Source: Pithys albifrons albifrons (lineage: Eukaryota > Chordata > Aves > Passeriformes > Thamnophilidae). From it: DNA of 64,000 bases. Positions 59,601-64,000 of this stretch are shown piece after piece. The DNA lies in contig NC_092461.1 in the NCBI RefSeq assembly GCF_047495875.1, positions 46,517,601-46,581,600 on the forward strand. The letters are read 5' to 3'. Under the pieces are notes generated by a model. It had not been told where the DNA came from, did no database searches, and was given only the letters and a program-made list of their open reading frames with translations. The position numbers and the translations under genes are program-made. Positions within the stretch are counted from its first letter, which is position 1, and every line of letters begins with the position of its first letter.

Positions 59601-62600
59601 GTTTTTTGCCTTTTTTTTTTTTTAAATAAATGTTGAGCAGCTTAAGCAGGTGTTGCAAGTCACTCTTTGCCTCACTTCCTCTGGTGTAGAGAGTAGTGTT
59701 TTATCACCGTCCAGTTAAATTATATCAGAGATTTGCATGGCTAAGATCTCCTAACTTGCTAATCTCTAGTCATGTATATTATGTTAGGAAGGATAACAAG
59801 AAAATAAATAAGTTTCCTGCCTCCAAATTTATTGATTGAATGCATACTGGCATGTAGAACTTTGCATTTGTGGGAATGATCTCAGAACTCTAGAAAGTGC
59901 TTTCTCTGTCTGATTGAAGCCTTCTGTGTTCTCATGTCTATATGAGATGGCAAAACCTATATGACTCTGCATCACTGCTCTTCAGGGTGCAGAAATTACT
60001 GCCTTGTTTTCATGACTAGATAGGTGTCTGAAAGTATTTAAATGGGGTTTTATCCTGACATTTTATCAAGTTTTAGATGCAAAGGGTGGAGCTCTTCCTA
60101 TGCAGGGAGGCATTTGACGTAGGCTGACTTAATTGTTGTAAGAACAATTTATATATTCATAAAACCCCAAATTGTTTTGTTTCATTCCAAAATGAGGTAA
60201 TTATGTTATCAGATTTTGAAAATTACAAGGCTTGTGACACCTCAGAACTGGGATGTGAAACTAAAATGTTTCAAAGAGGCCTGCAGTTGGTTATTAAGCT
60301 GAACACATTGTTAAATTTCAAAAATTTAAAGCATTCTCAAAATTAAAAATGTATACTTCTTAAAATTAAGAATATAAAAAAGTATATAGCATGTTTGTCT
60401 TTGCCTCTTCAGCACTTCCACTGTCTTTCCTTTTAATTCTACAGTCTCATTCATACTGCAAACATAATCTATGTAATATGAGCCAAGTGGCTTTTAGATT
60501 TTTAGAAACATATGACCTGTTTTTAAGACTGTACTTGCATTTCCACAGTATTAACAAAAAACTCCCTCGATATGCCTTTGCCAAATACTAACTTTAATTT
60601 CTGTTTGAAATGTACTGAATGCTGAGCAGCCAAAATGCACTGTAAATTCAATACATTTTTAATTTTTGCCTTCTTTATAAGGGAATTCTGATTTGAATTT
60701 CAAAAAGCTCTATAGTCATCATTCTTTCACGATGAGACCCAGCCTGCTGCAATTTAAGTGTGTCTGAAATACAGAAGGTACTACATTTAATTTAATTTTT
60801 AATGGTATTCCTGCAAGATGTGGAGATAAAGCTATATGTATCTGAAAATCAGATATACTCCATCTGTTCTAGTTCAAGATTTCTATGTCTGGTCCACTGT
60901 GTTTGTTTGAAGTCTCAAACTCTGATGCCTGGGGTTCACAACTGGAAGGATGACAGAAGATTTGGTGGATATTTTGAATGTGGCGAGTACATGCAGGATG
61001 TAAAGTATGATTGATGCTGGATTAAAAGAAGGTGATGTCCTGCAGCTAAGTGTAAGTTTGTGTAGGGTGGAAAGAGTCAGTTTGGGTTTCTTTTTTCGTA
61101 TATCTTTCTGTAACTCAGATACATTAATATTTTCAGAGTTCTAATTTTTCAATCCAGTGTTTTTCCACTATGTTTAAAGGCAACTATTCTGCTCATTTGT
61201 CTTCTCCATTTCTAGTTAAATTGTTTTGCTCCTCCTTCTCTGTCATATGCAGCTGTGGCAGCATGTTTAGCATTTATTCTTTCTTCTCTGTTTTTTCAAG
61301 TGTCTATAGGCTCTTTTGTCTTGCCTGAAAATCCAGGATTTTCTTTAAGCTTTTGCTGAAACTTCCCTATTTAATTGAAGTACTATCTTCTTCTCCCCCA
61401 ACCTCCAAAAAACCCTGTTCTTATTGAAAATGGTTTCATTGGTTCAGTTTCATTTTGGAAGATAACTTTATAGGAAGTTTAGAAGAATTTTAAAATTTAG
61501 TATTTTGAATTTTTTTAAGAGTTCTGTGAATTATGGTTTTTTTCAATGGTTATGTTCAGTCCACATCCTGTATCCACCTTTCTTTTTCTTGAAAATGGGA
61601 CTGCACATTTGCTCCTGGCATAGGCTTGTCGCAGTGTTACAGTGGTGAATATTCTGCACAACTTAGAAATTCAATTATGTTATCTAGTGTTCTGCTTTTG
61701 TTTGCACTCTGTTACAGATTTTTTTGTTTGTTTGTTTGGATGTTTATAACTTGGAAGATCCATTCCTTAGATTTACGTATGTTCTTATTTCTGTCCTTTG
61801 GAATCTTTCTTCCTAAACAGCAACATGATGGACTTTAGAGCAGAGTATTTCTGTTTTTTTTAAATATGCTCTGTAAGTTCCTTGCATCAAAGACATAAGG
61901 AGAATTCTGATCCTATGAAATGAATGGCTCATCTTCTTCTGACTTGAGTGGAATGAGAGTATTACCATTGGTTTACAAGAGGCATGTGAAATGCTGTGAC
62001 AATTGGATATATGTGTGAAGACTCAGCCAGTGCTCTGCCAGTACTCAGCCAGGGTTCTGGTAGGACCATTTTCTTATTTGCTCAAGACTTTTCACACCAT
62101 ATATACATTATTAATGGCGCCTTAGGTACATTAGATATAGCTGAAGTGAGCTGGAAAACAGGCTGTTTCCAGTACAGAGCCAAGCTTGTTACTAACGCTC
62201 AATAAAAATGAGAGAGTGGCATTTCCTTCAAGTTTCTGAATTTTATTTACTCAGCTTAGTCTTAGCATGTAAAATCTTATGGGCATGAATGAGATTAAGT
62301 AACACATGCTCTAGTTAGCATTGTTTCAGATTTGGCAATAAACAAACTGCTCTTTCCAGCCTCTCAGTAGATAAATGCTTCATATTTTATTAGAGCAATT
62401 TGGCTCCTGACATGAACTGTAAGCCCATTAATCCTTCAATATAGTGATTAAAATTGGAAAAATACAGGATGTAAATATGTTCTTCATTATGCACTTTAAT
62501 GCCAACCAGATACACAGTGTGCAGTCTAGAACATGATAGTTGGAGTGTACTAAGCAACTAGTAAATTGTTGACAAGGCTCATCTGCTGTTGGTTTATGTT

Positions 62601-63292
62601 GGGGTTAAGAGCAAAACACCTTAAGAAATTTCAACTGTTTGACATTGTGTTGATGCCTGTCACATCTTGCTGGATGGACATAGATTAAGTAGATAGGGCC
62701 AGTACCTTTATTACCTTCAGCTCAATATTTTTCTTTGAATCAAGAAACAAGACAATGTAGAGAACATGTGAAGAGTTCTTCACTAAGTCTGGCAGAGGAA
62801 GACTCCTGAAGTATCAGAGTGGCTACATTTTTACATTGGCAGTAATAATAAAAAGTAATTCTGTTGATGCAGCAGTAAATCCAATATCTTCTATTTGACC
62901 ATGTTCTTTTAATTTAGGACTAGTTTTCCTTTTCAAATTTAATCTGAGAGTTGCATGGATCACTTAAAAACGTGAGAAAGAATAAATTCCTATTGATACC
63001 ATAGCATCTGCTGCAAGAATCTTGGAAGTAATAATAATGGTCTCTGTTGCCAATAAATGAGGTGTTCAGTGGGGAAAGTGGTCCTCTAAACACTGGTCTC
63101 CAAACTGGAATGTGTGCTCTAGGGAATAACCTGTGTATCTCATCTGCATATGTAAAAGAATCTTGAAGACCTTTTGAATACAGTTTTAATTTTCCCGTGT
63201 AATATTTTCTTCTTGGATTGTCAAAATGCTAGACTTCTCAAAATATGGGAAGAGAAGAATATTGATGAAAGGTCCTCATAATATCAAAATCA
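56627..63292 (+). other. RSPO2: RSPO2 intron, middle part
   Basis: 6.7 kb of AT-rich intron. A 12-base unit AATTCCAGGAGA is repeated twice at 58124-58147, and an A-rich run occurs near 57906-57929. No exon, RNA gene or repeat family recognised. Confidence 0.7.
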
Positions 63293-63475
63293 TAAAATCA
63301 TTCACCTTGGAAAAGACCTCTAAGATCAATGAGTCGAATTGTTAACCCAGCACTGCCATGTCCACTGCTAAACCATGTCCCTAAGCGCCACATCTTCAGT
63401 CTTTTAAATACCTGCAGGAATGGTGACTCAAACACTTCCCTGGGCAGCCAGTACCAATGCTCCCTTATTCTGGCT
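63293..63475 (-). mobile_element. CR1 fragment, antisense, in RSPO2 intron
   Basis: Reverse CR1 3' end. CATAAAATCATTCACCTTGG is followed by AAGACCTCTAAGATCAATGAG, GTTAACCCAGCACTGCCATG, TAAACCATGTCCCTAAG and TGACTCAAACACTTCCCTGG. The type with 'acccagcactgccaagtccaccactaaaccatgtccctaag' differs from the other copies here, so it is a different CR1 subfamily. It ends near 63475. Confidence 0.88.
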
Positions 63476-64000
63476 ACAAGAAATAGGTAAGTTATCAGCA
63501 ACATTAGCAATTCTTCTGTTTCTGTTGCTGCATTCAGCAACACATTGGTGCCCTTGCTTGGATTTCCCTGGGCAACCATTGTCCAGCAGCTCCGCAGCCT
63601 CCTGACTGCATCTCCTGTGGCATGGCCTCACCACCGAGGGTTCAGAACCATGGCCAATATGGACCAACGCTTAACAACCTTTTCACTTGGTGCCAAGGAC
63701 AGCTTAGACCCCTTTTCAGATCCTCTTTACCAGATTAAATCAAGCCAAGCTCCCGCATGGAGCACAAAGCTGAAGGGCTGAACTCATACCTCACAGCTTC
63801 TCTGTAACACTTTCAGGAGACATTCACTTCTCCAAAAATCCCACTCCATTAAGCTGGACCTTCCCCAGGACACAAAACATCCTCAGCACCTGCTCATGCA
63901 CTGCACTGGCGCCTTCACCCAGCCCCACAGGGCCCAGCCCCACACTGTACACCTGGACAGGCCCTACAGCACCCAGGGGCACAGGTCGGGGCCTGGCAGG
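63476..64000. other. unidentified GC-rich intronic tail
   Basis: Directly beyond the CR1 fragment the DNA stays C-rich (for example CCCAGCCCCACAGGGCCCAG near 63919), unlike the rest of the intron. It may be another, unrecognised repeat or a continuation of a nested insertion cut by the window end. Open frames on both strands show no known domain. Confidence 0.4.

Noticed and set aside
60802..61014. Cysteine-containing open frame considered as an RSPO2 second exon
   Set aside because: Its sequence does not match the furin-like repeat that should follow (ASYVSNPICKGC) and it lacks proper splice sites.

Overview
The window is vertebrate nuclear DNA, almost certainly from a bird. Compact exons with GT/AG boundaries sit in long AT-rich introns, and the only abundant repeats are CR1 LINE fragments, the dominant avian retrotransposon. 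One antisense LTR remnant would fit a songbird, but I cannot name the species. No bacterial-type genes, CRISPR arrays or operons are present.

Region 1 (1-20878) holds exons 3-13 of EIF3E, subunit e of translation initiation factor 3 (INT6), on the + strand. The eleven exons join in frame and encode the equivalent of human residues 69-445, ending in the expected C-terminus. The first two exons lie upstream of the window. A poly(A) signal follows 105 bases after the stop codon. Three antisense CR1 fragments lie in the introns, two of them pressed against splice sites (exon 8 acceptor, exon 11 donor).

Region 2 (about 20888-44030) is a 23-kb intergenic stretch with no gene I can support. It contains five CR1 fragments, an LTR remnant whose outer end is a perfect hairpin, an AT-rich tract, and a striking T/A palindrome.

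Region 3 (about 44030-45770) is a strong CpG island containing a TATA-like promoter, a 5' leader with small upstream ORFs, and the first coding exon of RSPO2 (R-spondin 2), which carries the signal peptide and a basic propeptide-like end. From 45039 to the window end is RSPO2 intron sequence with two CR1 fragments and an unexplained GC-rich tail. I found no second RSPO2 coding exon.

The order EIF3E then RSPO2 on the same strand matches the vertebrate arrangement (human 8q23). The two genes are not functionally coupled: one is a housekeeping translation factor, the other a secreted, developmentally regulated Wnt agonist with its own CpG-island promoter. I found no clearly novel system. The most checkable oddities are a tandem GTNNGT donor in EIF3E that would replace its C-terminus, the CR1 copies at splice sites, the RSPO2 leader, and a perfect 36-bp duplication in the island.
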